From Rhizobium sp. P32RR-XVIII (GTDB lineage: Bacteria; Pseudomonadota; Alphaproteobacteria; Rhizobiales; Rhizobiaceae), in NCBI RefSeq assembly GCF_012641395.1, contig NZ_JABAIH010000012.1, forward strand, positions 1-64,000: a stretch of DNA of 64,000 nt. Reading direction: 5' to 3'. The notes beneath the pieces were generated by a model. That model was not told the origin of the DNA, searched no databases, and saw nothing but the letters and a program-made list of their open reading frames with translations. Below, piece after piece: positions 13,651 to 22,574 of the stretch (its first letter is position 1; every line of letters begins with the position of its first letter). The position numbers and the translations under genes were made by a program.

Positions 13651-16575
13651 ATGAGTGAACTGAAGACCATTTCCATCCGCGGCGCGCGCGAACATAATCT
13701 CAAGGGCATCGACCTAGACCTGCCGCGCAACAAACTCATCGTCATGACCGGGCTTTCCGGGTCGGGCAAATCTTCGCTCGCCTTCGACACGATCTATGCG
13801 GAGGGCCAGCGGCGCTATGTCGAAAGCCTTTCGGCCTATGCGCGCCAATTCCTGGAAATGATGCAGAAGCCGGACGTCGACCAGATAGACGGCCTTTCGC
13901 CGGCGATCTCGATCGAGCAGAAGACGACCTCGCGCAATCCGCGCTCGACGGTCGGGACGGTCACCGAAATCTACGATTACATGCGCCTGCTCTTCGCGCG
14001 CGTCGGCGTTCCCTACTCGCCGGCGACCGGATTGCCGATCGAGAGCCAGACCGTCAGCCAGATGGTCGATCGCGTGCTCGAATTCCAGGAAGGTACGCGT
14101 CTTTATATTCTCGCTCCGATCGTGCGCGGCCGTAAAGGCGAGTATAAGAAAGAGCTGGCAGAGCTGATGAAGAAGGGCTTCCAGCGCGTCAAGGTCGACG
14201 GCCAATTCTACGAGATCGCCGACGTTCCGGCACTCGACAAGAAATACAAGCACGACATCGATGTCGTCGTGGATCGTATCGTCGTGCGCCCGGACATGGC
14301 ATCACGCCTGGCAGACAGTTTCGAAACCTCGCTGAAGCTCGCAGACGGATTGGCCGTCGCCGAATTCGCGGACAAGCCGCTGCCGGCGGAAGAAACCGCT
14401 GCGGGCGGGTCCGCCAACAAGTCGCTGAACGAGACGCATGAGCGGGTGCTTTTCTCGGAGAAGTTCGCATGCCCTGTTTCCGGTTTCACCATCCCGGAAA
14501 TCGAGCCGCGGCTCTTCTCGTTCAACAATCCCGCCGGCGCCTGCCCCACTTGCGATGGTCTCGGTGCGCAGCAGAAAATCGATGCCAACCTGATCGTTCC
14601 CGAGCCGGAGCGGACGCTGCGCGACGGCGCGATTGCACCCTGGGCGAAGTCGAGCTCGCCCTATTACAATCAGACGCTGGAAGCGCTCGGCAAACACTAC
14701 GGCTTCAAGCTTGGGGCGCGGTGGAGCGACCTGTCCGCAAAGGCTCAGGACGTCATTCTGAACGGCACGGACGAGAAGATCGAGTTTCATTATGCCGACG
14801 GCGCGCGGTCCTATACCACGCACAAGAGCTTCGAAGGCATCGTCACCAATCTCGAACGCCGCTGGAAGGAGACCGATTCCGCTTGGGCGCGGGAGGAGAT
14901 CGAGCGCTTCATGTCGGCAGCCCCCTGCCCGGCTTGCAACGGTTTCCGCCTGAAGCCGGAGGCACTGGCGGTGAAGATCAACAAGCTGCATATCGGCCAG
15001 GTCACCGAGATGTCGATCCGCAAGGCCCGCGATTGGTTCGAGACGCTGCCCGCCGTCTTCTCGGCCAAGCAGAACGAGATTGCCGTCCGTATTCTGAAGG
15101 AAATCCGGGAGCGCCTGCGCTTCCTGAACGACGTCGGCCTCGACTATCTCAGTCTGTCGCGCAATTCCGGCACGCTGTCGGGCGGTGAAAGCCAGCGCAT
15201 CCGTCTCGCCTCCCAGATCGGCTCCGGCCTGACCGGCGTACTCTACGTTCTCGACGAGCCGTCGATCGGCCTGCATCAGCGCGACAATGCGCGTTTGCTC
15301 GAGACACTGAAACATCTGCGCGACATCGGCAATACGGTAATCGTCGTCGAACACGACGAGGATGCCATCCTGACGGCCGACGACGTGGTCGACATCGGTC
15401 CGGCGGCTGGTGTGCACGGCGGCCAGATCGTCGCGCATGGCACGCCGCAGGACATCATGGCGAACCCCAAGTCGCTGACGGGAAAGTATCTCTCGGGCGA
15501 ACTCGGCGTGCCGGTGCCCGACGAACGCCGCAAGCCGAAGAAGGGCCGCGAGATCAAGGTGATCGGCGCCCGCGGCAACAATTTGAAAAACGTCACCGCA
15601 TCCATTCCGCTCGGCGTTTTCACCGCCGTGACAGGCGTTTCGGGTGGCGGCAAGTCCACTTTCCTGGTCGAGACGCTGTACAAGTCAGCCGCGCGCCGCG
15701 TCATGGGTGCCCGCGAAATTCCGGCCGATCATGATCGGATTGACGGCTTCGAGCATATCGACAAGGTGATCGATATCGACCAGTCGCCGATCGGCCGCAC
15801 GCCCCGCTCGAACCCCGCGACATACACCGGAGCCTTCACGCCGATCCGTGACTGGTTCTCCGGCCTGCCCGAGGCGAAGGCGCGCGGCTACCAGCCGGGC
15901 CGGTTCTCGTTCAACGTCAAGGGCGGACGCTGTGAGGCCTGCCAGGGCGACGGCGTCATCAAGATCGAGATGCACTTCCTGCCGGACGTTTACGTGACCT
16001 GCGACGTTTGCCACGGCAAGCGCTACAACCGCGAAACGCTGGAAGTGACGTTCAAGCACAAGTCCATTGCCGACGTGCTCGACATGACGGTGGAGGAAGG
16101 CGTCGAATTCTTCGCCGCGGTACCTGCCGTGCGCGACAAACTGCAGTCGCTCAAGGACGTCGGCCTCGGCTATATCAAGGTCGGTCAGCAGGCGAATACG
16201 CTTTCGGGCGGCGAGGCACAGCGCGTCAAGCTCGCCAAGGAGCTTTCGAAACGCTCGACGGGTCGCACGCTCTATATCCTGGATGAGCCGACGACCGGGC
16301 TGCACTTCCACGATGTCGCGAAGCTCCTCGAAATGCTGCACGAATTGGTCAACCAAGGCAATTCCGTCGTGGTGATCGAGCATAATCTCGAAGTCATCAA
16401 GACGGCCGACTGGGTGCTCGATTTCGGCCCGGAGGGCGGCGATGGTGGCGGCGAGATCGTCGCGTCCGGCACGCCGGAAGCGATCGTCAAGGAGCCCCGG
16501 TCCTATACCGGCCAGTTCCTGAGGGAACTGCTGGAACGCCGGCCGGTGAAGAAGACTGTAGTGGCGGCGGAGTAG
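13651..16575 (+). CDS. uvrA: UvrABC excision nuclease subunit A
   Basis: Damage-recognition ATPase of nucleotide excision repair, loading UvrB on lesions. Two ABC modules are visible: Walker A GLSGSGKSS near residue 34 and GVSGGGKST near 650, each with an LSGGE-type signature (TLSGGESQRIRLA and TLSGGEAQRVKLA) and a DEPSIGLH or DEPTTGLHF Walker B. Zinc-module cysteines appear as CPTCDGLG and the pair CEACQGDG and CDVCHGKRYN. The 974-residue length is typical. An SOS box lies in its upstream gap. Confidence 0.97.
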   Translation: MSELKTISIRGAREHNLKGIDLDLPRNKLIVMTGLSGSGKSSLAFDTIYAEGQRRYVESLSAYARQFLEMMQKPDVDQIDGLSPAISIEQKTTSRNPRSTVGTVTEIYDYMRLLFARVGVPYSPATGLPIESQTVSQMVDRVLEFQEGTRLYILAPIVRGRKGEYKKELAELMKKGFQRVKVDGQFYEIADVPALDKKYKHDIDVVVDRIVVRPDMASRLADSFETSLKLADGLAVAEFADKPLPAEETAAGGSANKSLNETHERVLFSEKFACPVSGFTIPEIEPRLFSFNNPAGACPTCDGLGAQQKIDANLIVPEPERTLRDGAIAPWAKSSSPYYNQTLEALGKHYGFKLGARWSDLSAKAQDVILNGTDEKIEFHYADGARSYTTHKSFEGIVTNLERRWKETDSAWAREEIERFMSAAPCPACNGFRLKPEALAVKINKLHIGQVTEMSIRKARDWFETLPAVFSAKQNEIAVRILKEIRERLRFLNDVGLDYLSLSRNSGTLSGGESQRIRLASQIGSGLTGVLYVLDEPSIGLHQRDNARLLETLKHLRDIGNTVIVVEHDEDAILTADDVVDIGPAAGVHGGQIVAHGTPQDIMANPKSLTGKYLSGELGVPVPDERRKPKKGREIKVIGARGNNLKNVTASIPLGVFTAVTGVSGGGKSTFLVETLYKSAARRVMGAREIPADHDRIDGFEHIDKVIDIDQSPIGRTPRSNPATYTGAFTPIRDWFSGLPEAKARGYQPGRFSFNVKGGRCEACQGDGVIKIEMHFLPDVYVTCDVCHGKRYNRETLEVTFKHKSIADVLDMTVEEGVEFFAAVPAVRDKLQSLKDVGLGYIKVGQQANTLSGGEAQRVKLAKELSKRSTGRTLYILDEPTTGLHFHDVAKLLEMLHELVNQGNSVVVIEHNLEVIKTADWVLDFGPEGGDGGGEIVASGTPEAIVKEPRSYTGQFLRELLERRPVKKTVVAAE

Positions 16576-16619
16576 CCGTTCGGGAAACAAGACGCGCCAT
16601 GGCGCAGTGGGGGACATAG

Positions 16620-17426
16620 ATGAGCAACTCCGGTACGATCCGCGTCGGCATTGGCGGCTGGACCTTCGAACCCTGGCGCGGGCATTTCTTTCCGGCCGAC
16701 CTCAGGCAGAAGGACGAGCTCAACTACGCCAGCCGCAAGTTGAAGGTCATCGAGGTCAACGGCACGTATTACAGCTCGCAGAAGCCCGAGACCTTCGCGA
16801 AATGGGCGGCCGACGTGCCGGACGGTTTCATCTTTTCGCTGAAAGCCAGCCGGTTCGTGACCAACAGGCGCGTCCTTGGCGAAGCAGGTGAATCGATGGA
16901 GCGTTTCCTGACACAAGGGCTGACGAAGCTCGGCGACCGGCTGGGGCCGATCCTCTGGCAGTTCGCGCCGACCAAGAAGTTCGATGCCGAGGATTTCGAA
17001 GCCTTCCTGAAGCTGTTGCCCGACAAGCAGGACGGCCTGCCGTTGCGGCACGTCGTCGAGGTCCGGCACGACTCCTTCAAGATGCCGGAATTCGTCGCTC
17101 TGCTTGCGAAATACGGCGTTGCGCCGGTCGTGGCCGAGCATTTCGACTATCCGATGATCGCCGACGTGACGGCTGATTTTGTCTATGCCCGGCTGCAAAA
17201 GGGCTCGGACGAGATCAAGACCTGCTATCCTGCCAAGGACCTGAAGGCATGGGCCAAAAGGCTCGAGACCTGGGCCGAAGGCAAGGTGCCGGACGATCTG
17301 CCGTTGATCGACAAAGACCGAAAGGTCAAGAGCGAACCGCGGGATGTCTTTGCCTTTATGATCCACGAGGGCAAGGTCAACGCGCCGTTCGGGGCGATCG
17401 CTCTTCAGGAAGAGGTCGGCAGATAG
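16620..17426 (+). CDS. DUF72 domain protein
   Basis: A 268-residue TIM-barrel-like DUF72 protein. The family start RVGIGGWTFEPWRGHFFP is clear, followed by VIEVNGTYYSSQKPETFAKW, FSLKASRFVTN and LGPILWQFAPTKKF, all standard family blocks. Function is unknown; a link to nucleic-acid or sugar metabolism has been suggested for the family but not shown. ATG 16620 is preceded by GTGGGGGAC. It follows uvrA by 44 bases on the same strand and could share its transcript, then converges on the NAD(P)HX repair gene five bases away. Confidence 0.88.
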   Translation: MSNSGTIRVGIGGWTFEPWRGHFFPADLRQKDELNYASRKLKVIEVNGTYYSSQKPETFAKWAADVPDGFIFSLKASRFVTNRRVLGEAGESMERFLTQGLTKLGDRLGPILWQFAPTKKFDAEDFEAFLKLLPDKQDGLPLRHVVEVRHDSFKMPEFVALLAKYGVAPVVAEHFDYPMIADVTADFVYARLQKGSDEIKTCYPAKDLKAWAKRLETWAEGKVPDDLPLIDKDRKVKSEPRDVFAFMIHEGKVNAPFGAIALQEEVGR

Positions 17427-17431
17427 CTCTG

Positions 17432-18907
17432 CTATAACGGCAGGACATGGGCGACGAGATCTTCGGCGGTCAAACCTTTGCCGGCGCGCTGTGCAGCTTC
17501 GCCGTGGAGATAGACGCCGGCCGCGGCGGCTTCAAACGCGGGCAGACCCTGCGCCAGATGCGCGCCGATGATGCCGGCGAGCACATCGCCTGAGCCTGCC
17601 GTTGCGAGCCAGATGGGCGCGTTCGTATTGATCAGTGCTCTGCCGTCCGGCGAAGCAATGACGGTATCTGCGCCCTTATAAACGATCGCGGCGTTGGCCC
17701 GCTTTGCCGCCGCTTGTGCCTTGTCGACCTTGCTGAGTTTCCCGTCGGCGGCGATATCCGGAAAGAGGCGCGCGAATTCGCCTTCGTGCGGCGTCAGAAC
17801 GAGATGCGGTTCGCCTTCGGCGAAGAGATCGAAAAGCTCTTGCGGGCTCTCTTTGAATGAGGTGATGCCGTCTGCGTCGAGCACCAGATGGCGATCGCGC
17901 AATGCGGCGACGAGAGCTCTTGCCTTTGCGCCGATACCGAAACCTGGTCCGAGCACGAAGGTCTGCAAGCGCTCATCGCCCAGCCAGTCGCGCAGCGCGG
18001 TCTCGTTGTCGATGATACGCAACATGATGGCGGTCAGGTGAGCGCTGTTTTCGGCAGTGGCCTCCACCGGCGAGGCGATGGTCACGAGACCTGCCCCCGC
18101 TCTCAGTCCAGCCATCGCGGTCATTCGCGCCGCGCCGGTCTTCCCCGCTCCGCCCGAGAAAACGGCAAGGTGTCCTCGTTTGTATTTGTGCGTCTCCAGT
18201 TTCCCCGCGGGCAGAAGGTGCTTCCATCTGGCCGGAGTGTTCTCGCCGACTCTTTCGGAGGAGCAAGCTTTGATGATGCGGCCCGGAATGCCGATGCCGA
18301 CCACTTCGATCTTTCCACACAGCTCTCTGCCCGGCATCAGCAGGTGGCCGGGTTTGCGCGTCATGAACGTGACGGTGTGATCTGCCTTGAACGCCGCGCC
18401 CAGGACCTCGCCGCTGCGGCCATCGACACCCGATGGCAGGTCGACGGCAAGGACGGGGACCGCGGCATCCATCACCCGTTCGATCACGGATCGCACTTCT
18501 GGCGGCACATCCCTTCCGAGCCCCGCCCCGAAGATCGCATCGATGACGACATCCCCCTGCCTCGGCTCATACGTGTCAAGCGGCTGCGGCGTGAGCGGGC
18601 ATTCGGCCTTTGTGCGCCCGGCATCGCCCTGAAGCCTCGCAAGGTCACCCAGATGAAAGACGGTGGTCGCTGCGCCGCTCTCGGCAAGGAGGCGCGCGGC
18701 CACATACCCGTCTCCACCGTTATTACCGGGGCCGCAGAGGACGGCGAAGCGCTGGGCGCCCGGGTAGAGCCGCAGGGCGACAGCTGCCACAGCGGCGCCC
18801 GCCGTCACCATCAGCCCGAAAGACGAAATTCCCGATTGAGCCGCAGCGGCATCCGCGGCCGCCATTTCTGCAGGGGTAAGAAGGAGATCACTCAGTTGCT
18901 CAGCCAT
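17432..18907 (-). CDS. nnr: bifunctional NAD(P)H-hydrate epimerase / ADP-dependent dehydratase
   Basis: Repairs hydrated NADH and NADPH. The N-terminal epimerase half (to about residue 220) has CGPGNNGGDGYVAARLL and the catalytic-aspartate region VLAVDLPSGVDG. The C-terminal ribokinase-like dehydratase has VLGPGFGIG, LVLTPHEGEFARLFPD, VYKGADTVIA and the ATP/ADP loop TAGSGDVLAG. I prefer ATG 18907 (491 residues); a TTG four codons upstream (18919) is possible. It diverges from glnB across a 343-base regulatory gap. The fused form is common in bacteria. Confidence 0.93.
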   Translation of the reverse strand: MAEQLSDLLLTPAEMAAADAAAAQSGISSFGLMVTAGAAVAAVALRLYPGAQRFAVLCGPGNNGGDGYVAARLLAESGAATTVFHLGDLARLQGDAGRTKAECPLTPQPLDTYEPRQGDVVIDAIFGAGLGRDVPPEVRSVIERVMDAAVPVLAVDLPSGVDGRSGEVLGAAFKADHTVTFMTRKPGHLLMPGRELCGKIEVVGIGIPGRIIKACSSERVGENTPARWKHLLPAGKLETHKYKRGHLAVFSGGAGKTGAARMTAMAGLRAGAGLVTIASPVEATAENSAHLTAIMLRIIDNETALRDWLGDERLQTFVLGPGFGIGAKARALVAALRDRHLVLDADGITSFKESPQELFDLFAEGEPHLVLTPHEGEFARLFPDIAADGKLSKVDKAQAAAKRANAAIVYKGADTVIASPDGRALINTNAPIWLATAGSGDVLAGIIGAHLAQGLPAFEAAAAGVYLHGEAAQRAGKGLTAEDLVAHVLPL

Positions 18908-18944
18908 GTGCTCATTCAATTCAAAAAACGCCTAAAAAACAACC

Positions 18945-18987
18945 GCATTTGCGGTCAAGCAAATGCATAAAAATACGCCATTTGCAT
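18945..18987. repeat. inverted repeat GCATTTGC / GCAAATGC plus a third ATTTGCAT
   Basis: GCATTTGC (18945-18952) and GCAAATGC (18959-18966) form a perfect inverted repeat around six bases; ATTTGCAT follows at 18980-18987. The three copies of one octamer core lie just upstream of the nnr start and about 200 bases before the glnB sigma54 promoter. A protein-binding site is plausible. It does not match the NtrC consensus I know. Confidence 0.4.
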
Positions 18988-19174
18988 ATTTATTACTCAC
19001 CGAAGGCGCGCGAGCCGCAGCCCGGCTCCTCTAGAGTTTTTTCGAATTCTGCGTCATTTTTTCATTTTTCAGGGCCATTCTCATCAGTTTTTGTTCGAAA
19101 ATTCCTTGGAAATGCCCTCGGATTTGCGAATCTGGGGATAATTCGCGCATTTTCTGGTTCTCCTGCGCTGCGAC

Positions 19175-19190
19175 TGGCATGATACCTGCA
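19175..19190 (+). promoter_or_regulatory. sigma54 (RpoN) promoter of glnB-glnA
   Basis: TGGCAT-GATAC-CTGCA has the invariant GG (19176-19177) and GC (19188-19189) exactly 12 bases apart as RpoN requires, and agrees with TGGCAC-N5-TTGCA at most other bases. It lies 61 bases before the glnB ATG. Nitrogen-dependent glnBA transcription from such a promoter is established in rhizobia. Confidence 0.75.
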
Positions 19191-19250
19191 TCATGGTTTT
19201 CGAGCGGCAATTTGCCCGCGTTAACGGGAGAAGCGGAGAGTCATTTTCTC

Positions 19251-19589
19251 ATGAAAAAGATCGAAGCGATCATTAAGCCTTTCAAGCTCGACGAAGTGAA
19301 GGAAGCCCTTCAGGAAGTCGGCCTGCAAGGCATCACTGTCACAGAAGCGAAGGGCTTCGGTCGCCAGAAAGGCCATACGGAACTTTACCGCGGCGCCGAA
19401 TATGTCGTCGACTTTTTGCCAAAGGTGAAGGTCGAAGTCGTGCTTGCCGACGAGAACGCGGAAGCTGTCATCGACGCCATCCGCAAGGCGGCGCAGACCG
19501 GCCGGATTGGAGACGGAAAGATCTTCGTATCCAACATCGAAGAAGTCATTCGTATCCGCACCGGCGAAACCGGCGTCGACGCTATCTGA
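19251..19589 (+). CDS. glnB: nitrogen regulatory protein P-II
   Basis: Trimeric signal protein that reports nitrogen status to glutamine-synthetase adenylyltransferase and NtrB. The 112-residue sequence MKKIEAIIKPFKLDEVKEAL is canonical; the T-loop carries the uridylylated Tyr51 in YRGAEYVVDFLPK, and the B-loop reads TGRIGDGKIFV. The start at ATG 19251 gives the family length; an upstream frame from 19179 is spurious. glnA follows after 58 bases, and the shared sigma54 promoter lies upstream. Confidence 0.97.
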   Translation: MKKIEAIIKPFKLDEVKEALQEVGLQGITVTEAKGFGRQKGHTELYRGAEYVVDFLPKVKVEVVLADENAEAVIDAIRKAAQTGRIGDGKIFVSNIEEVIRIRTGETGVDAI

Positions 19590-19647
19590 GCTGGCCCCGG
19601 CTCGGCTTCAACATTGAGTATCACGTTATAAATTGAAAGGGAGATCT

Positions 19648-21057
19648 ATGGCGACCGCGAACGAAATTCTTAAGCAGATCAAGGAAAACGACGTAAAGTT
19701 CGTTGATCTGCGCTTTACCGACCCCAAGGGCAAGCTGCAGCACGTCACAATGGACGTTTCCTGTGTCGATGAAGACATGTTCGCCGACGGGGTCATGTTC
19801 GACGGTTCCTCGATCGGCGGCTGGAAGGCCATCAATGAGTCCGACATGGTGCTGATGCCGGATACGGAAACGGTTCACATGGACCCTTTCTTCGCGCAGT
19901 CTACCATGGTCATCGTCTGCGATATTCTGGATCCGGTTTCGGGCGAAGCCTATAACCGCGATCCGCGCGGCACCGCCAAGAAAGCTGAAGCCTATCTCAA
20001 GGCATCCGGCATCGGCGACACCATCTTCGTTGGTCCGGAAGCCGAATTCTTCGTCTTCGACGACGTCAAGTACAAGGCCGATCCCTACAATATCGGCTTC
20101 AAACTCGACAGCAGCGAGCTGCCGTCGAACGACGACACCGATTACGAGACCGGAAACCTCGGCCACCGTCCGCGCATCAAGGGCGGCTATTTCCCGGTTC
20201 CGCCGGTCGATAGCGCGCAGGACATGCGCTCTGAAATGTTGACCGTGCTTGGCGAAATGGGTGTCACCGTCGAGAAGCATCATCACGAGGTGGCCGCTGC
20301 CCAGCACGAACTCGGCATCAAGTTCGACACGCTCGTCCGCAACGCCGACAAGATGCAGATCTACAAGTACGTCGTGCACCAGGTCGCCAACGCCTACGGC
20401 AAGACGGCAACCTTCATGCCGAAGCCTATCTTCGGCGACAACGGTTCTGGCATGCATGTGCACCAGTCGATCTGGAAGGGCGGCAAGCCGACCTTTGCCG
20501 GCGACGAGTATGCAGGCCTTTCCGAAAGCTGCCTGTATTACATCGGCGGCATCATCAAGCACGCCAAGGCGATCAACGCCTTCACCAATCCGTCGACGAA
20601 TTCCTACAAGCGTCTCGTCCCGGGTTACGAAGCACCTGTGCTCCTGGCCTATTCCGCCCGCAACCGCTCGGCTTCCTGCCGCATTCCGTTCGGCTCCAAT
20701 CCGAAGGCGAAGCGCGTCGAAGTCCGCTTCCCGGATCCGACGGCAAACCCGTATCTCGCCTTCGCTGCCATGCTGATGGCCGGCCTCGACGGCATCAAGA
20801 ACAAGATCCATCCGGGCAAAGCCATGGACAAGGATCTCTACGACCTGCCGCCGAAGGAACTGAAGAAGATTCCAACGGTTTGCGGCTCGCTGCGCGAAGC
20901 CCTCGAAAGCCTCGACAAGGACCGCAAGTTCCTGACGGCGGGCGGCGTATTCGATGACGACCAGATCGATTCCTTCATCGAGTTGAAGATGGCGGAAGTA
21001 ATGCGTTTCGAGATGACCCCGCATCCGGTCGAATACGACATGTACTATTCGGCTTGA
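19648..21057 (+). CDS. glnA: glutamine synthetase type I
   Basis: Makes glutamine from glutamate, ammonia and ATP as a dodecamer. It shows the catalytic beta-grasp start, the latch region FDGSSIGGWKAINESDM, the putative ATP motif KPIFGDNGSGMHVHQS, the Glu-flap NPSTNSYKRLVPG and the adenylylation Tyr in MDKDLYDLPPKE, so it is a GSI-beta enzyme controlled by GlnE. Length 469 from ATG 19648 is standard. It is co-transcribed with glnB; a hairpin at 21071-21091 follows the stop. Confidence 0.97.
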   Translation: MATANEILKQIKENDVKFVDLRFTDPKGKLQHVTMDVSCVDEDMFADGVMFDGSSIGGWKAINESDMVLMPDTETVHMDPFFAQSTMVIVCDILDPVSGEAYNRDPRGTAKKAEAYLKASGIGDTIFVGPEAEFFVFDDVKYKADPYNIGFKLDSSELPSNDDTDYETGNLGHRPRIKGGYFPVPPVDSAQDMRSEMLTVLGEMGVTVEKHHHEVAAAQHELGIKFDTLVRNADKMQIYKYVVHQVANAYGKTATFMPKPIFGDNGSGMHVHQSIWKGGKPTFAGDEYAGLSESCLYYIGGIIKHAKAINAFTNPSTNSYKRLVPGYEAPVLLAYSARNRSASCRIPFGSNPKAKRVEVRFPDPTANPYLAFAAMLMAGLDGIKNKIHPGKAMDKDLYDLPPKELKKIPTVCGSLREALESLDKDRKFLTAGGVFDDDQIDSFIELKMAEVMRFEMTPHPVEYDMYYSA

Positions 21058-21070
21058 TCGCCAAGTAGAG

Positions 21071-21091
21071 AGCTCCGTCGCCGGCGGAGCT
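21071..21091 (+). terminator. probable terminator of glnA
   Basis: AGCTCCG (21071-21077) pairs with CGGAGCT (21085-21091) around seven bases, 13 bases after the glnA stop, followed by TTCCTCTCT. The T tract is interrupted, so efficiency may be modest. Confidence 0.55.
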
Positions 21092-21173
21092 TTCCTCTCT
21101 CGTCACTGAGGCTCCCGGTGATGTGACACTCATGTGACGAAAGCCTGCAAAAAACTTGATTTGTGCAGGCCCA

Positions 21174-21191
21174 ATCACCAAATCTGGTGAT
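21174..21191 (+). promoter_or_regulatory. hairpin abutting the hspQ ribosome site
   Basis: ATCACCA (21174-21180) and TGGTGAT (21185-21191) form a perfect 7-bp stem with a four-base loop, ending just before the purine-rich GAAAGGAAG of hspQ. Such placement could modulate translation. No T run follows, so it is not a terminator. Confidence 0.35.
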
Positions 21192-21207
21192 GAAAGGAAG
21201 TCGTACC

Positions 21208-21537
21208 ATGAAGACAAAAGTAGCAAAGTTCAGTATCGGTGAAGTGGTCCGGCACAAAGTTTTTCCGTTTCGCGGCGTCATCTTTGACGTCGATCCGGAG
21301 TTTGCGAATACGGAAGAATGGTGGAACTCAATCCCTGCCGAAGTTCGCCCCAGTAAGGACCAACCCTTCTACCATCTGCTCGCGGAAAATGACGAAAACG
21401 AGTATGTCGCTTACGTCTCAGAGCAGAACCTGGTGAACGATGAAAGCGGCGTGCCGCTTCGCAATCAGCAGGTCTATCAGATTTTCGATCAAGCGCCGTC
21501 CGGCCAGTTCAAGCCCAAGATGAGCTTCGCCCACTAA
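21208..21537 (+). CDS. hspQ: heat shock protein HspQ
   Basis: A 109-residue YccV/HspQ-like protein. In E. coli HspQ is a heat-induced adaptor that promotes degradation of certain Lon substrates. Family features: KFSIGEVVRHKVFPFRGVIF, DVDPEFANTEEWW, QPFYHLLAENDENEYVAYVS. ATG 21208 follows GAAAGGAAGTCGTACC; longer in-frame ATGs at 21163 and 21193 sit within the leader hairpin region. It has its own strong terminator at 21560-21586. Confidence 0.9.
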   Translation: MKTKVAKFSIGEVVRHKVFPFRGVIFDVDPEFANTEEWWNSIPAEVRPSKDQPFYHLLAENDENEYVAYVSEQNLVNDESGVPLRNQQVYQIFDQAPSGQFKPKMSFAH

Positions 21538-21559
21538 GGCGCTATCGGTCGTGACTTAA

Positions 21560-21586
21560 AACCCCGCCTCCTCCCGGCGGGGTTTT
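21560..21586 (+). terminator. rho-independent terminator of hspQ
   Basis: AACCCCGCC (21560-21568) with GGCGGGGTT (21576-21584), loop of seven, then further T residues to 21587. It lies 22 bases after the hspQ stop. Confidence 0.85.
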
Positions 21587-21600
21587 TGTTTGTCGGCAAC

Positions 21601-21623
21601 AAAAAACCCGGCGCAGGGCCGGG
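21601..21623 (-). terminator. rho-independent terminator of the IalB-like gene
   Basis: On the minus strand CCCGGC (21623-21618) pairs with GCCGGG (21612-21607), extended by AA/TT pairs, followed by six U residues from the A run at 21601-21606. It lies 30 bases beyond the stop at 21653. Confidence 0.8.
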
Positions 21624-21652
21624 TTCTTGTTCTTTCTTTCGCGGCTGGCAGA

Positions 21653-22306
21653 TTACTGCGCCTTGGCGGCGTTCTGCGCATCTTCCAGCTTCTTGCGGGC
21701 TTCCTCGGCCTTTTTCTGCATGCTGTCCTGCAGGCTCTTCTGGCTTTCGGCAAGCTTGTTCGGGGAAACAGCTTCGCCATCAAAGGCGCCGGTAAAGCCT
21801 TCGAGAGAAATCTTGATCGGGTTCGGCGCGCGGCGGAAATTGATCGACGTGAAGATCACGTCGCTACCCTTCTTGAGGCCTGCGATCATGGCATCCGTCA
21901 GGGGAACCTCGGCGGTGCACTTGTCCGGCAGGCAAACAGCGTAGTCGAGCTTCTGGCCCTTGTTGTTGTCGACCTGCATCATGATGCCCGGAGGGATCAG
22001 CCGGGCGCTCGGCACGGATACCTGCAGAAGCTTGCGGTTGATCTTGCCCGAAATCGTGATGAGGCCGACGGCTGTGACGAGCTGGCCGCCATTGGCGAGG
22101 ATCAGGTTCTGAACGACGCAGACATCGTTGTCCGCCTGCTTGCTGCAGGTCTTGTACCAGCCAAGGCGCGGCGCACCGGCAGCCTGAGCCGGTGCGTCTG
22201 CTGAGGCATCCTGTGCGAAGGAGGATACCGGGGCCGAAGCCACACCGAAAGCGAGTGCCAGAACGGACAGAGCTGCCCGCATTTTCTTATCTGATTTGAA
22301 CAACAT
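21653..22306 (-). CDS. IalB-family (invasion-associated locus B) exported protein
   Basis: A 217-residue secreted protein. After a signal peptide (MRAALSVLALAFGVASAPVSSFA), the mature part has W-Y-K-T-C-S, VCVVQNLIL, LLQVSVPSARLIPPGIMMQV and CLPDKCTAEVPL, the cysteine-containing beta fold of the IalB family, named after a Bartonella invasion factor but widespread in non-pathogenic alphaproteobacteria. The last 35 residues form a charged helix rich in Lys, Glu and Ala (KAEEARKKLEDAQNAAKAQ). ATG 22306 is chosen because it gives the signal peptide; the longer frame to 22654 overlaps the divergent neighbour. Its role here is unknown. Confidence 0.85.
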   Translation of the reverse strand: MLFKSDKKMRAALSVLALAFGVASAPVSSFAQDASADAPAQAAGAPRLGWYKTCSKQADNDVCVVQNLILANGGQLVTAVGLITISGKINRKLLQVSVPSARLIPPGIMMQVDNNKGQKLDYAVCLPDKCTAEVPLTDAMIAGLKKGSDVIFTSINFRRAPNPIKISLEGFTGAFDGEAVSPNKLAESQKSLQDSMQKKAEEARKKLEDAQNAAKAQ

Positions 22307-22574
22307 AACGGATTCCGTCTCCTGATACCCATTAGGGACCGCGATGCGCCGTCCTCTCCATCCGGGGCTATTCGGCATTCCACCTCTTAAAACATTAAGG
22401 CAAATGCATGACCCCAGAACTTCGAAACACCTGTTACATTGGGGCGATCCAGATATCCAGTATTTCTTTGGCAATTTCGGGGTGGCCGAAAGATTCCGCC
22501 CTGTGAACGTTCGATTTTCCGCCGCGCATGCTAGTCTTCGGCCGAATCGTGCCTTGCCGGAAAGGATTGTGAGC

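Larger units (their letters stand above)
18908..19250. other. 343-base divergent gap between nnr and glnB
   Basis: AT-rich regulatory region without a credible gene. It holds the octamer repeats at 18945-18987 and a sigma54-type promoter at 19175-19190. The 19179-19250 frame that could extend glnB is not conserved-looking. No clear NtrC dyad (TGCAC-N-GTGCA type) was found, which leaves the activator site open. Confidence 0.5.
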
